Assembly (NCBI RefSeq): GCF_002127325.2
Contig: NC_035443.2
Coordinates: 144,102,073-144,166,072 of the forward strand
Length of the DNA: 64,000 nt
Source: Helianthus annuus
Lineage: Eukaryota; Streptophyta; Magnoliopsida; Asterales; Asteraceae
Direction: 5' to 3'
How positions within the stretch are numbered: position 1 is the stretch's first letter; every line of letters begins with the position of its first letter. A program made the position numbers and the translations under genes. The notes under the pieces were generated by a model. The model was given only the letters and a program-made list of their open reading frames with translations. It was not told the DNA's origin and did not search any database. Positions 35,718-46,659 of this stretch are shown piece after piece.

Positions 35718-35755
35718 TCCTCACCCCCTTAAAAGAAATCTCGACCTCGAGATTT
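35718..35755 (-). promoter_or_regulatory. PPT and adjacent hairpin of element G
   Basis: The minus strand reads TTTTAAGGGGGTGAGGA before the LTR. Upstream is a perfect 8-bp hairpin, AAATCTCG (35736-35743), loop ACCT, CGAGATTT (35748-35755). Relative to A-C one stem pair has changed on both sides (T-A to C-G). Confidence 0.75.
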
Positions 35756-35756
35756 A

Positions 35757-37860
35757 CTAAAATAAATGAGGGTACTTCTGTTTCATTGTGGATTTAACCT
35801 CCTACGTGTATTCTTGGCCTCTACGGGCATCCCATTTTACCTTCACAATCGGCACATGCTTTCTTCAAAGTTTCTTAACCTGTCGATCCTCGATCGACAA
35901 AGGTTTTTCAACGAACTTCAAACTCTCATCTATCTGCACGTCCTTATGGGACATTGCTAGCGATTCATCGGCTAGACACTTCTTCAAGTTGCAAATGTGG
36001 AACACATTATGAATCCCACTAAGCTCTTCTGGCAGATTTAGCTTGTAAGCTACAGTTCCGACACATTCGATGATCTCGAATGGTCCTATGTATCTTGGGC
36101 TTAGCTTGTCCTTCTTGCCAAAACGCATCACCCCTTTCCAAGGTGATACCTTAAGTAACACTTTATCTCCTACCTCGAATTTCAGAGGTTTACACCTTTT
36201 ATCTGCGTAGCTTTTCTGCCTATCCCTGGCAGCTTTGAGACGATCACGGATCTGTACAATCTTATCTGTCATTTCCAGGACTATATCAGGTCCTGACAGT
36301 TGGACATCCCCAACTTTCGTCCAACAAACTGGCGTTCTGCACTTTCTTCCGTACAAGGCCTCAAAAGGCGCGGCTTGGATACTTGAATGATAGCTATTAT
36401 TGTACGAGAATTCAATCAACGGAAGATGGTCATCCCAACTTCCACCTAAATCAATAACACAAGCCCTTAGCATATCCTCTAGTGTTTGAATCGTACGCTC
36501 GCTTTGGCCATCCGTCTGAGGATGATAAGCTGTGCTGAAGTTTAGACGCGTGCCTAAGGATTGCTGAAAGCTTTTCCAAAAGTGAGACGTGTATCTAGTA
36601 TCCCTATCGGATATAATAGATACCGGCACTCCGTGGAAAGATACTATCTTATCCATGTACAACTGAGCTAGCTTGTCGGAGCTGTGTGTTTCTTTAATAG
36701 GTAAGAAGTGAGCTGACTTGGTCAGCCTATCGACTATAACCCAAATAGTATCATTTCCATGCTTTGTCCTTGGTAACTTGGTGATAAAATCCATAGTTAC
36801 CATTTCCCACTTCCAAGTGGGAAGTTCAGGCTGTTGTAGTAAACCTGACGGCTTTTGATGTTCAGCTTTAACCTGCGCACACGTCAGACATTTAGCCACA
36901 TAAGTGGCTATAGATTTCTTCAAACCTATCCACCAATAATTTGCCTTTAAATCCTGGTACATCTATTACTGCTAGGATGGACTGAATATTTCGAACTGTG
37001 AGCTTCCTGAAGGATCACGTCTCTAAGTCCCCCATGGATAGGGACCCAGATTCGACCATTTAATCTTAGGATCCCATCCTTGCCATATGACAATTGATCA
37101 GCAGTGACGCCTAACTTCTCATTCAGATAGTTAGTGTCCAAAATAGCTTCCTTCTGAGCAGCTAACAACTTTTCATTCAAGCTGTTCTTTAGTTCAATGC
37201 TTTTGGCATTGATTCTAATAGGCTTAACCCTTTCCTTCCTGCTTAGAGCATTAGCTATAACATTCGCTTTGCCTGGATGGTAGCGAATTTCGCAATCATA
37301 ATCGTTTAATGTCTCCATCCATCGACTCTGCCTCATGTTAAGATCTTTCTGATTGAACAAGTGTTGAAGGCTTTTATGATCAGAATAGATTATACACTTG
37401 GTTCCATATAGATAATGCCTCCAAAGCTTCAGTGCAAACACAACGGCACCAAATTCTAAATCATGGGTGGTGTAGTTCTTTTGGTGCACCTTTAATTGAC
37501 GTGAGGCATAGGCAATGACCTTGCCTCTCTGCAGGAGCACACTACCCATACCAGTGTGCGATGCGTCGCAGTACACAACAAACTCTTCAATCCCTTCTGA
37601 CAATGTCAACACCGGAGCATTGCTCAATTTTTGTTTAAGAATCTCAAAGGATTCTTGTTACTTGGGACCCCAATCGAACTTTATATTCTTGCAAGTCAAT
37701 GAAGTTAGGGGTGCAGCAATCCTTGAAAAATTTTCAATAAAACGCCTGTAGTATCCTGCTAGACCCAAGAAGCTGCGAATCTCTGTAGGTGTTTTTGGTG
37801 CTTGCCAATTCATAATGGCTTCAATCTTAGCGGGATCCACCTGGATACCACGCTCAAATG
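35757..37860 (-). pseudogene. Pol fragment of element G (RT end, RNase H, integrase, chromodomain-like tail)
   Basis: Open pieces 37873-37658, 37627-36947 and 36962-35865, then a further decayed stretch to a TAG at 35757. Recognisable are the RT thumb ([12 protein letters not shown]), RNase H (VYCDAS), the integrase zinc region and catalytic core ([26 protein letters not shown]) and SPWKGV. The chromodomain-like tail is interrupted by TGA and TAG. The first seven codons of the first open piece belong to the adjoining tandem repeat. A stop at about 37657 and a one-base frameshift at about 36960 also break it. Gag, protease and most of RT are missing. Confidence 0.88.
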
Positions 37861-39890
37861 TCAACATATACACGTGTGATTTAGTTTACGAAGATTTTTC
37901 AATGCCAAAAACCTCGATCAAAGAGTAAAAAAGGCGTAAGGTTCACAATGGTGTAAAACTAAAATGGGATATACCGGGCTAGGATTTGAGTAACAAGAAC
38001 AAGGGCCAAACCATCTACCCAAGAATGGAATTGTCGAGCGAAAACACTTGACAACCTCCTGGAAACAGCTTTTCTTGCCACCAGACCTTTCTCCATAAAT
38101 TAGGAATCAGATGCCGTCACTAAACACATTCCTTAAATTATAGCCATTTTTTGGTGTTTAATCCGCATATATATCACCATTGCTCTTGATTTTCTTGACT
38201 GTATATCTCTTAAATGTCAACATATACACGTGTAATTTAGTTTATGAAGATTTTTCAATGCCGAGAACCTCGATCAGAGAGTAAAAAAGGCGTAAGGTTC
38301 ACAATGGTGTAAAACTAAAATGGAATATATCGGGCTAGGATTCGAGTTACAGAAACAAGGGCCAAACCAACCACCCAAGAATGGAATCATCGAGCGAAAA
38401 CACTTGACAACGTCCTGGAAGCAGCTTTTCTTGCCACAAGACCTTTCTCCATCAATTAGGAATCTGATGCCGTCACTAAACACATTCCTTAAATTGTAGC
38501 CATTTTTTGAGTGTTTATTATTTAGTGTCTAATCCGCATATATATAACCATTACTCTTGATTTTGTTGACTGTATATCTGTTAAGTGTCAACATATACAC
38601 GTGTGATTTAGTTTACGAAGACTTTTCAAAGCCGAGAACCTCGATCAGAGAGTAAAAATGGCGTAAGGTTCAAAATGGTGTAAAACGAAAATGGGATGTA
38701 CCGGGCTAGGATTCGAGTTACAGGAACAAGGGCCAAACCAACCACTCAAGAATGGAATCGTCGAGCGAAAACACTTGACAACCTCCTGGAAGCAGCTTTT
38801 CTTGCCACCAGACCTTTCTCCATCAATTAGGAATCTGATGTCGTCACTAAACACATTCCTAAAATTGTAGCCATTTTTTGAGTGTTTATTTTTTGGTGTC
38901 TAACCCGCATATATATCACCATTGCTCTTGATTTTCTTGACTGTATATCTCTTAAATTTCAACATATACACGTGTGATTTAGTTTACGAAGATTTTTCAA
39001 TGCCGAGAACCTCGATCAGAGAGTAAAAAAGGCGTAAGGTTCACAATGGTGTAAAACTAAAATGGGATATACCATGCTAGGATTCGAGTTACAGGAACAA
39101 GGGCCAAACCAACCACCCAAGAATGGAATCGTCGAGCGAAAACACTTGACAACCTCCTGGAAGCAGCTTTTCTTGCCACCAGACCTTTCTCCATCAATTA
39201 GGAATCTGATGCCGTCACTAAACATATTCCTTAAATTGTAGCCATTTTTTGAGTGTTTAATTTTTTGGTGTCTAATCCGCATATATATCACCATTGCTCT
39301 TGATTTTCTTGACTGTATATCTCTTAAATGTCAACATATACACGTGTGATTTTGTTTACGAAGATTTTTCAATGCCAAGAACCTCGATCAGAGAGTAAAA
39401 AAGGCGTAAGGTTCACAATGGTGTAAAACTAAAATGGGATATACCGGGCTAGGATTCGAATTACATGAACAAGGGCCAAACCAACCACCCAAGAATGGAA
39501 TCGTCGAGCGAAAACACTTGACAACCTCCTGGAAGCAACTTTTCTTGCCACCAGACCTTTCTCCATCAATTAGGAATCAAATGCCGTTACTAAACACATT
39601 CCTTAAATTGTAGCCATTTTTTGAGTGTTTATTTCCTGGTGTCTAATCTGCATATATATATATATATCACCATTGATCTTGATTCTCTTCACTGTATATC
39701 TCTTAAATGTCAACATATACACGTGTGATTTAGTTTACGAACATTTTTCAATGCCGAGAACCTCGATCAGAGAGTAAAAAAGGCGTAAGGTTCACAATGG
39801 TGTAAAACTAAAATGGGATATACCGGGCTAAGATTCGAGCAAAAACACCCAAGAATGGAATCATCGAGCAAAAACACTTGACAACCTTCC
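37858..39890. repeat. Tandem array of a ~371-bp unit (about 5.5 copies)
   Basis: The landmark CAACATATACACGTGT recurs at 37862, 38218, 38589, 38960, 39332 and 39711, giving spacings of 356, 371, 371, 372 and 379 bp. The last copy is internally deleted and stops near 39890. Copies are highly similar. Most units keep a minus-strand frame of about 69 codons (for example 38483-38274, 38854-38645, 39222-39016) with no recognised family; its identity across copies may only reflect recent duplication. The array truncates element G at its left edge. Confidence 0.85.
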
Positions 39891-40087
39891 TACCCTCATA
39901 TGGGGTCCATTTGGTCAGATTTAACCATAAAAATTAACTGAGTTAGGGCTAAAGGACATAACTTGCAATGGTTTGCAAACATCGTGTACGTTTTCTGTAA
40001 TTATTGAAGACAAAAGACACAATTTGCAATAAGTGACATAAGTAAAGGACGATTTTTGTAATTTACTCAAATTTTTTACATGTATAA
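39891..40087. other. Short intergenic stretch, no feature seen
   Basis: About 200 bp of AT-rich sequence between the tandem array and the Harbinger element. The last three bases, TAA (40085-40087), are that element's target duplication. Confidence 0.6.
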
Positions 40088-40381
40088 GGCCAGGGGGTAT
40101 GGTACACCACCCCTTGCCAAATCAGCCAAAATAATGCCCTTTGCCGCCCCACCCCCACTTCCCCGGCGCCTTAGGGGGCGCCCTTGTTGTTTCGCCAGCG
40201 TACTAACGGGCGTTTATGCGCTTTGTTCGAGAAATGTGGTCAAAATGACCGTTGCCAAACGGTCCTTTATTAAAAAAATCTTAATATATAGACATATATT
40301 TTTACACAACCCAATCACAAACTAAAGAACACACCAATCACTAAAACACACATATTCTCTCCAATCATTTTTATAACAAAA

Positions 40382-41338
40382 ATGTCATCCCACTCTTCAT
40401 CCAATTCTTCCGGCTCTTCATCTGATGGAATGATCGACGATATGCTTATCACAGTGACGTAGGAGGCGATTCAGTATTTGCAAGAAGAAACTGAATCGTC
40501 TACAACGCGTACCAGACAAGCACCTCTTAAACGAGATCGGTTACGTACTCGTGAACGTTTAATGCGCGATTATTTTGGTGAAAATCCGTTGTACGACGAT
40601 GCACAGTTTAGGCGTCGATTTCGTATGAGCCATCGTCTTTTCTAAAGAATTTATAATGTCGTCTTTTCTTAATAATTTTTAATGATCTTGCGGCCCAATA
40701 TCCATTTTTCACACAAAGAGAAAGTGCTAGTCGCAAAATTGGTTTCTGTGGAATACAAAAGAGAAAGCGCTAGTCGTAAAATTAACATGGCTGGTGCGAA
40801 CAATGACATCATTGTTTTACAATCTTCGGGTCTTTTCGACGATGTAATAGATGGTGTTGCACCAGATACTTCATTCTATGCAAACGACGTGGAGTATAAG
40901 TATGGGTTTTATCTTGTCGACGGTATTTATCTAGAGTGGGCGACGTTGGTGAAAACTCTTTCGTGTCCAGATGACAAGAAAAGATTGTATTACAAGAAGA
41001 AACAAAAGTCGGGAAGAAAAGATGTCGAGTGGACTTTTGGTGTATTAAAAAAGAGATGGTCTATCATTGCCCAACTGTCGAGTATACTTGAAAAGAGTAA
41101 AATGAGAAACGTCATGTATACGTGCATATTCTTGCATAGCATGATATTGGAGGACTCGGACAGAGCATTTTGTGTAGAGAGTTATAAAGCAGCTAACCAA
41201 CCGACGAACCCACTACTCACAAACACTAAAAAAGAAGTTATCCAAGCGAGAATACGTGACAAGGACACACACCTTAACCTTCGGGCTGATCTAACCGAGC
41301 ACATATGGTTTGATCGTGAACAAGGAGACAACGAGTGA
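40382..41338 (+). pseudogene. Harbinger-type transposase, broken (plant transposon protein family)
   Basis: One frame from the ATG at 40382 to the stop at 41338, interrupted by TAG (40460), TAA (40643) and further stops before 40682. The N-terminal part has a Ser-rich start and the family region ending RRRFRMSHRLF. The C-terminal part (40682-41338) has the AGANNDIIVLQSS, YLVDGIYLEWATLVK and RKDVEWTFGVLKKRWSII motifs of the DDE nuclease of plant Harbinger transposases. About 100 residues between them are missing, including the first catalytic acidic residue region, so it cannot be active. At the junction a ~26-bp imperfect direct repeat (40719 and about 40757) may mark the rearrangement. Confidence 0.85.
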
Positions 41339-41491
41339 AGATGTGTATTTTTTTAGTTTAACCTTTTAAGCATTATATGTTTTAGTGACACTGTATTTTT
41401 TATTTAAATTATAAGTTTTAAATTTTTTTCATGTTATTTAAATTTAATTTAATATATCAAAATTAAATAATGTTTAAATTCAAATTAATAT
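41339..41491. other. AT-rich 3' flank of the Harbinger transposase
   Basis: AT-rich sequence with no gene, between the transposase stop and the left LTR of element E. Confidence 0.5.
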
Positions 41492-41988
41492 TGTTGGTGC
41501 ACTACATCTGTTGATTTCGTCTTGGATCATGTTATGTATTGTATTGCTTAGATTAGGGCGCGTTTTACGAGAAAATAGGATAGCATATAGGTTTAACATG
41601 GTAGGTCCGCTTATGTGTACATGTCCGTATGTGGGAACCTACCTGGTCCGCTTATGTGTACATGTCCGTATGTAGGAACCTACCTGGTCCGCTTATGTGT
41701 ACATGTCCGTATGTGGGAACCTACCTGGTCCGCTTATGTGTACATGTCCGTATGTGGGAACCTACCAACACTATAAATACCACATGAGCGAACTCATTTG
41801 TAACTTTCTAGAATTCCATACCGAAGTGCTGCCGGTGTGAAGAACGAGCTGTAAACATTGTCAAATCAATAAAATCAGTAGATTAAGTGAATTGCAAGCT
41901 GTCTCTACCTTCGTTTCTTGTTATTCCGCACCTGAAACGTAATTGAACACCTCTGAACGACTCATTCGGGTCAGATCACGATCCTACA
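41492..41988 (+). repeat. Left LTR of element E
   Basis: 497 bp, from TGTTGGTGCAC to GATCCTACA. Contains four units of a 41-bp tandem repeat (41604-41767) carrying GGTCCGCTTATGTGTACATG, then a TATA-like CTATAAATACC near 41770. The right LTR shares the first 212 bp. Confidence 0.88.
41604..41767 (+). repeat. 41-bp tandem repeats in the LTR of E
   Basis: GGTCCGC recurs at 41604, 41645, 41686 and 41727, exactly 41 bp apart, just upstream of the likely TATA box. The right LTR has copies at 48981, 49022 and 49063 before it is truncated. Confidence 0.9.
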
Positions 41989-41990
41989 AG

Positions 41991-42002
41991 TGGTATCAGA
42001 GC
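41991..42002 (+). other. Primer binding site of element E
   Basis: TGGTATCAGAGC two bases after the LTR end, matching initiator tRNA-Met. Confidence 0.88.
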
Positions 42003-42219
42003 ACAGGAGAAGGAATTCTGCAGAGAATAGCTGGATTTGATCATCATTTCTTGTTTCTACACCTTCTTTCATTAATTCAGAAAATTTTACCGGTTGAAAT
42101 TGTCTCAAAATTTCACAGACTGTGCGCAATTGAACATTAACAAACCCTGGAGAGTTTCGGACCAAAATACGGACAAAAAATGGATGAAATGACCTTCGAA
42201 CTTAGTTCCGCTTTTACAG

Positions 42220-42610
42220 ACACTTGATAGATCCGCTTATTTGACAGGTTCAAGTCCGCTTATTCGGACATATTTTGATCAGGTCCGCTCCAAACTACAT
42301 CAGGTCCGCTCCAAATTGCATAAAGGTTCGCTCCAAAGAACATTCAAGTTCGCTCCAGTGTCATTTAATCTGTTAGGTCCGCTCCAAAGACAATCAAGTT
42401 CGCTTCAAAGACAATCAAGTCCGCTCCAAAGACAATCAAGTTCGCTTCAAAGACAATCAAGTCCGCTCCAAAGATTATAATCAAGTCCGCTCCAAGTGCA
42501 CTTCATAGATCCGCTTGTAGTGACAAAGTCAGTAGATTCGCTTATTCGGTCATCATTAGATCCGCTTTTCTGAACATCCTAGTTTCGCTTATTTGTCAAC
42601 TACCTTGGAA
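42220..42610 (+). repeat. Leader repeats with TCCGCT/TTCGCT core in element E
   Basis: About sixteen copies of a short motif (RTCCGCT or RTTCGCT followed by CCAAA or TAT). In the middle (about 42385-42475) they form a regular 21-bp tandem array with the unit GACAATCAAGTTCGCTTCAAA. The same core is in the 41-bp LTR repeats. Non-coding leader before the gag ATG at 42627. Confidence 0.8.
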
Positions 42611-42626
42611 AACGTGCTAAGTCATT

Positions 42627-45600
42627 ATGGATACTGAATTTTACAATGCGTTTGCAACACCGTCTAATCCAGCTGCGATTGCTCAGGCTATGAACTTAGA
42701 GAATGAGACGGGAACCACCCAAAAGCCCCCGAAATTGATGAGTATCGAAGAATATTACGGGTGGAAAGATCGATTCGAGAACTGGGTCCAGGCGAACCAT
42801 CTTAGATCATGGGAATGCATCTTGAAGAAATATGTGTTGCCTCGAACAGATTTACAAGTTCTCAAAGAGTTATCTGAGTTCATAGATCAAGAACGGGTGA
42901 TGTACAAAGTTGAGAAAATGATGATAAGTCTACTTCAGCAAGCAATCAAAGAAGATATATTCATTCTGCTACAACACGACAAAACTGCAAAGTCAATCTG
43001 GGATGCTCTTAAAGTAAAATTTGAGGGAAACGAGAACATGATAAAGAGCAAGAAAGCGCTGCTTAAGAAAGAGTTTGATCTGTTTAGCAGTCTACCGGGT
43101 GAAGACACAAAGAAACTGATTGAGAGATATTGCCACCTTGTACGATCAATGTCGATGTTGAGTATTACCAAAGATCGTGAAGAGTGGGTAGATAAGCTAG
43201 CTAATGCCCTACCGCAGAAAGAGTGGGGAACATATCTGATGATTCTGAAAAACACGGGTGTTTATGATGGGTTAACGATTTCTCAGTTTATCGGAAAGAT
43301 CGAGAGTCAGGATTTGGAACAGCATAAGATCGCGAGGATGAATAGTCCGAGTGGTCAACAGGATGTGAAGATGTACTATAAAGGTAGTATTCCAGTTCCT
43401 GAAGCTGAGAGAAGTCCGAAAATTCAAACTGCGTTCAGTGCTGGGGATTCATCAGAAAAGGCTGATCAGGGTTCTGTCAAAAGCAGCAGTGGATTCTCAT
43501 CATTTCCGAGTGTTAATCCTAAAGAGTCAAACACAAGTTTTCAGTCACAAAGCACAAAAACGGGAAATGGATATGTGATTCAGTGTAACATCGCGCTAAA
43601 TCTTCCAGAAGGCCAAAGCTTTTCAGAAGACACTGCTAAAAACCACATGGCTCTACTTGGTTCTGTATTGTTATCTTATGAGGGTCTAGTAGCTGGTCGG
43701 ATCGGAAATCCCATGCTCACCAAAGAGGATTACGACCAAATAGACGCCGAAGAGATGGAATTAATGGATATCAAATGGTGTCTTGCAAGTGTTCTTCGAC
43801 GTGCTGAAAAGTTCAAAACAATCACCGGGAGAAATGACTTTCTTGATGCTCATGTATCTACTTTAGGTTTTGATAAATCTAAAGTTACTTGTTTTCGATG
43901 CAGGGAGAAAGGCCATTTCAAACGGGAATGCAAGAATAGAGAAGCTAGAGGTGCTCAGAATCCATTTGGTAAAGATGATTACTACCGGAAAGCCATTTAT
44001 CAGCAGGTTGGTCAATCACAAGATTCACAGACGGCTCATGGTAGAAAGATTGAAGATTCTAAGAGCGCGTGTTTGGTAAACTTCAACTGGAGCAACTACA
44101 TATCTCCTAATAGCAAAGCGTGTATAGTTGATCAAGATGATGAAAGACTGCCTGAAGGATTCAGCTGGGATATGTTCGTTGATGAAAAAGGAGAGTATAA
44201 AGCCTTCATTGCCAAGATTGTCAGAGAGCCAGACATGTTTTCTACCTGGATGAAGTCTATTGGAGTGAATGTGAAGAGTGAGGATGAAAAGTCTGTTACT
44301 TCTGATGAAAGCTCAGAAAGTTCTGATGAAAAGTCACAGATTTCAGATGAGAGTGAACAAAATGTTGTTAATTCAGAAAAAGAAGTTGCATTTGATCAAA
44401 CACCGTCAGATTCTTGTTTATCAGATGCTGATTCAGAAAAATCTGTACAGTTTGATCAGTCACCAGTTGATAGTAGCAGTGATGATGAGGAAGAAAAACA
44501 TATCAATATTGCAAAATCTCATCTTTCTCCTGAAAGTTTTCATTTTTATTTTGCAGAACGCTTGGAGAAACTGAAGGAGAAAAGAGCTGCTAAAGAACAA
44601 CAAAAGAAATCTGAAGATGATGTTCAAAATGTTGAAAGTGTTGCTGAGAAGATTACTGAAGTTGAGAAAGTAATTGAAGCCGAGAAGGTGAAAGAAGAAG
44701 AAAAGGTGATTGAAGTTGTGAAAAAAATCGAGGTTGAGAAGATTGTTGAAGTTGTCAAGCCTTGCACAAAGTGTTTGGAAGCTTGCAAGGAATGTGCAGC
44801 AAAAGATGACATAATAGCTGAGTACGAGAAGAAGAAGGAGCAGTTACTGTTCAATCTCAACTATGTAAAAGAATCATATGATGTCTTGAACAAAATAGTA
44901 ACTGGTCTCCAAAAGACAAACTCAGAGAGAGAACAAGCACTAACGATGATGAATGCAGTCATGATGACAAAGCAGAAAGCCATCAACTTTTACATCGAAG
45001 AAAGTGCTAAGTGGAAGCAAGAGTTGGAGACAGAAAAGATCGAGAATGAGAGAATTAGACGTTTGTTACAAAGTTATTCTAGTTCTGATTATCTCATTGA
45101 TCGTATTTACCCAACTATTGCAGGAATGGAAGCTTTTCAAGACAAGAAGCCAAAGAAGAAGAAAGATTGTGGTAAGAAACCGACTGTTAGCTATAACAAG
45201 TGTCCGCCTCCAATTTGGGAAGGGTATTCTCCTAGAAAACCAAACGAGGAGCAACTTGAGAAAGCAGTCAATATAAAGCTAAAAACCAACACAACTGACA
45301 TTTTACCAGATAACATTGATGTCACGTTTACCTCGTCCGATACCGATCATGAGTCTGAGTTAATTAAAAAGGTGGTCGATCAGGTGTTGGATACTGATGA
45401 GGAGTCCGAGTCAAAATCTGAGTCTGGAGGGTCAAATTCGTCTGTCAACAGTCAAAATTCGTCGGTTAAACGGTCTTACAGTAAAGAATTTTTATTATCG
45501 AAAGCAAATTTGGATGATGAAACATTTGAAGTTGTATACACTTTAAATGATTCGGACAAATTATACTATGACAACGAATTTCCAATAAGAAGTGTTCGAT

Positions 45601-46513
45601 TTGACATGATCAAAAAGGTTTTCAAAATGACAGAAATCAATATTTCTGAAATAAAAGATTTAAATCTTACTGAAAAACCTAAAAAGTACACTTCAAGAGT
45701 TCAACAACGTCTAAACAAGAAAAGGGTTACAATTCTGGTTCTGGTTTTCAAAAGAAACCTAACCAAAATCGTAGCTACAAAAAGAAAGGATTAGGCTTTG
45801 TTCCACCAGAAAACTATAAAAATGATAAAAATTCTAAAACAAAAACAGAATTTGTGTCAGGTGGAAGCTCAGAAGATGAACAGAAGAAACCACTCTGGAG
45901 ACAGTCAAATCAAGAGTTTCTTGCTGAAAGAAAGAAGAATGGAACTGAAGTGTTTTATCAAAGAGAGACTCGGACCTGTTACAAGTGCAATGAAGCTGGT
46001 CACATTGCATGGAACTGTTCGACAAATGCAAAAACAAAACAGGAAGTTTCTCAGAAATTAAAAGAAAAAGTTGTTGATGTTGAACCACCAACCAATAGAC
46101 TTAAAATTTTTGAAAATTCAAAATATGAGGTTGGTGAGTGTTCGAAGATGAATTTTTACAAAAAGAAAGAAAAAGACAACCAAGTGTGGGTTGTTAAAAA
46201 TAATGATGAAAATGTCGGTGATGAATCTGGTTCCACAAAGCCAGAAAAGCCACATGTTGAGGAAAAAAATTCAGTGAATGATGATGATTTTCCATCACTG
46301 AAATTTGAAGAAGTTAAACAGAAAATTGGAAAAGTTGATATTTCAAAACAGTTTTACACTGAGAAAAAAGAATTTGATGTCGAGAAAACATTTAATGGAA
46401 GTGTAAAGAAAATATTTGGGAAAATGTTGAATGGGAAAGCAAAGGGGGTTAAAGATTTTTATGCGACTAAAAAGGCAACATATATGTCGAGAAAACATTT
46501 AATGGAAGTGTAA
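42627..46513 (+). pseudogene. Gag-like polyprotein of element E (Copia, SIRE-like), frameshifted
   Basis: First frame 42627-45794 (1055 codons), continuing after a one-base frameshift near 45720 (in an A/G run) in the frame of 45854-46513. The N-terminal ~250 residues resemble the UBN2-type Copia gag domain. A CX2CX4HX4C zinc knuckle starts at residue 422 (CFRCREKGHFKREC). There follow Ser/Glu-rich acidic repeats, a Lys/Glu/Val coiled coil (about residues 650-830) and, in the second frame, another zinc knuckle (CYKCNEAGHIAWNC, about 45977). A 107-bp tandem duplication shifts the frame again and ends the protein at 46513. Start chosen at the first ATG after the leader repeats. From memory, similar proteins are common in Asteraceae SIRE-like elements. 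Confidence 0.85.
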
Positions 46514-46589
46514 AGAAAATATTTGGGAAAATGTTGAATGGGAAAGCAAAGGGGGTTAAAGATTTTTATGCGACTAAAAAGGCAACATA
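46377..46589 (+). repeat. 107-bp tandem duplication at the end of E gag
   Basis: 46377-46482 is repeated without visible change at 46484-46589. As 107 is not a multiple of three it shifts the frame and creates the stop at 46513. The original frame resumes in the second copy for about 40 codons. The absence of differences implies a recent event. Confidence 0.9.
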
Positions 46590-46659
46590 CAACCCCACTG
46601 CGCAAGAGTTGAAAGCCATCAAGTCTAAAAAGACTTGGATGGAAGTTTGTTTCCCATAG

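Larger units (their letters stand above)
34528..37860 (-). mobile_element. Element G: decayed, truncated Ty3/Gypsy element
   Basis: A partial LTR (34528-35717) is cut by F on the left. It is followed by a PPT and hairpin and by the 3' half of a minus-strand pol gene that ends abruptly at the tandem array. Several stops and a frameshift make it the most decayed Gypsy copy here, consistent with it being the outermost layer. Confidence 0.85.

Noticed and set aside
44624..44860. Antisense frame rich in Ser, Thr and Phe opposite the E gag
   Set aside because: It is the complement of the Lys/Glu/Val coiled-coil repeat of gag, not an independent gene.
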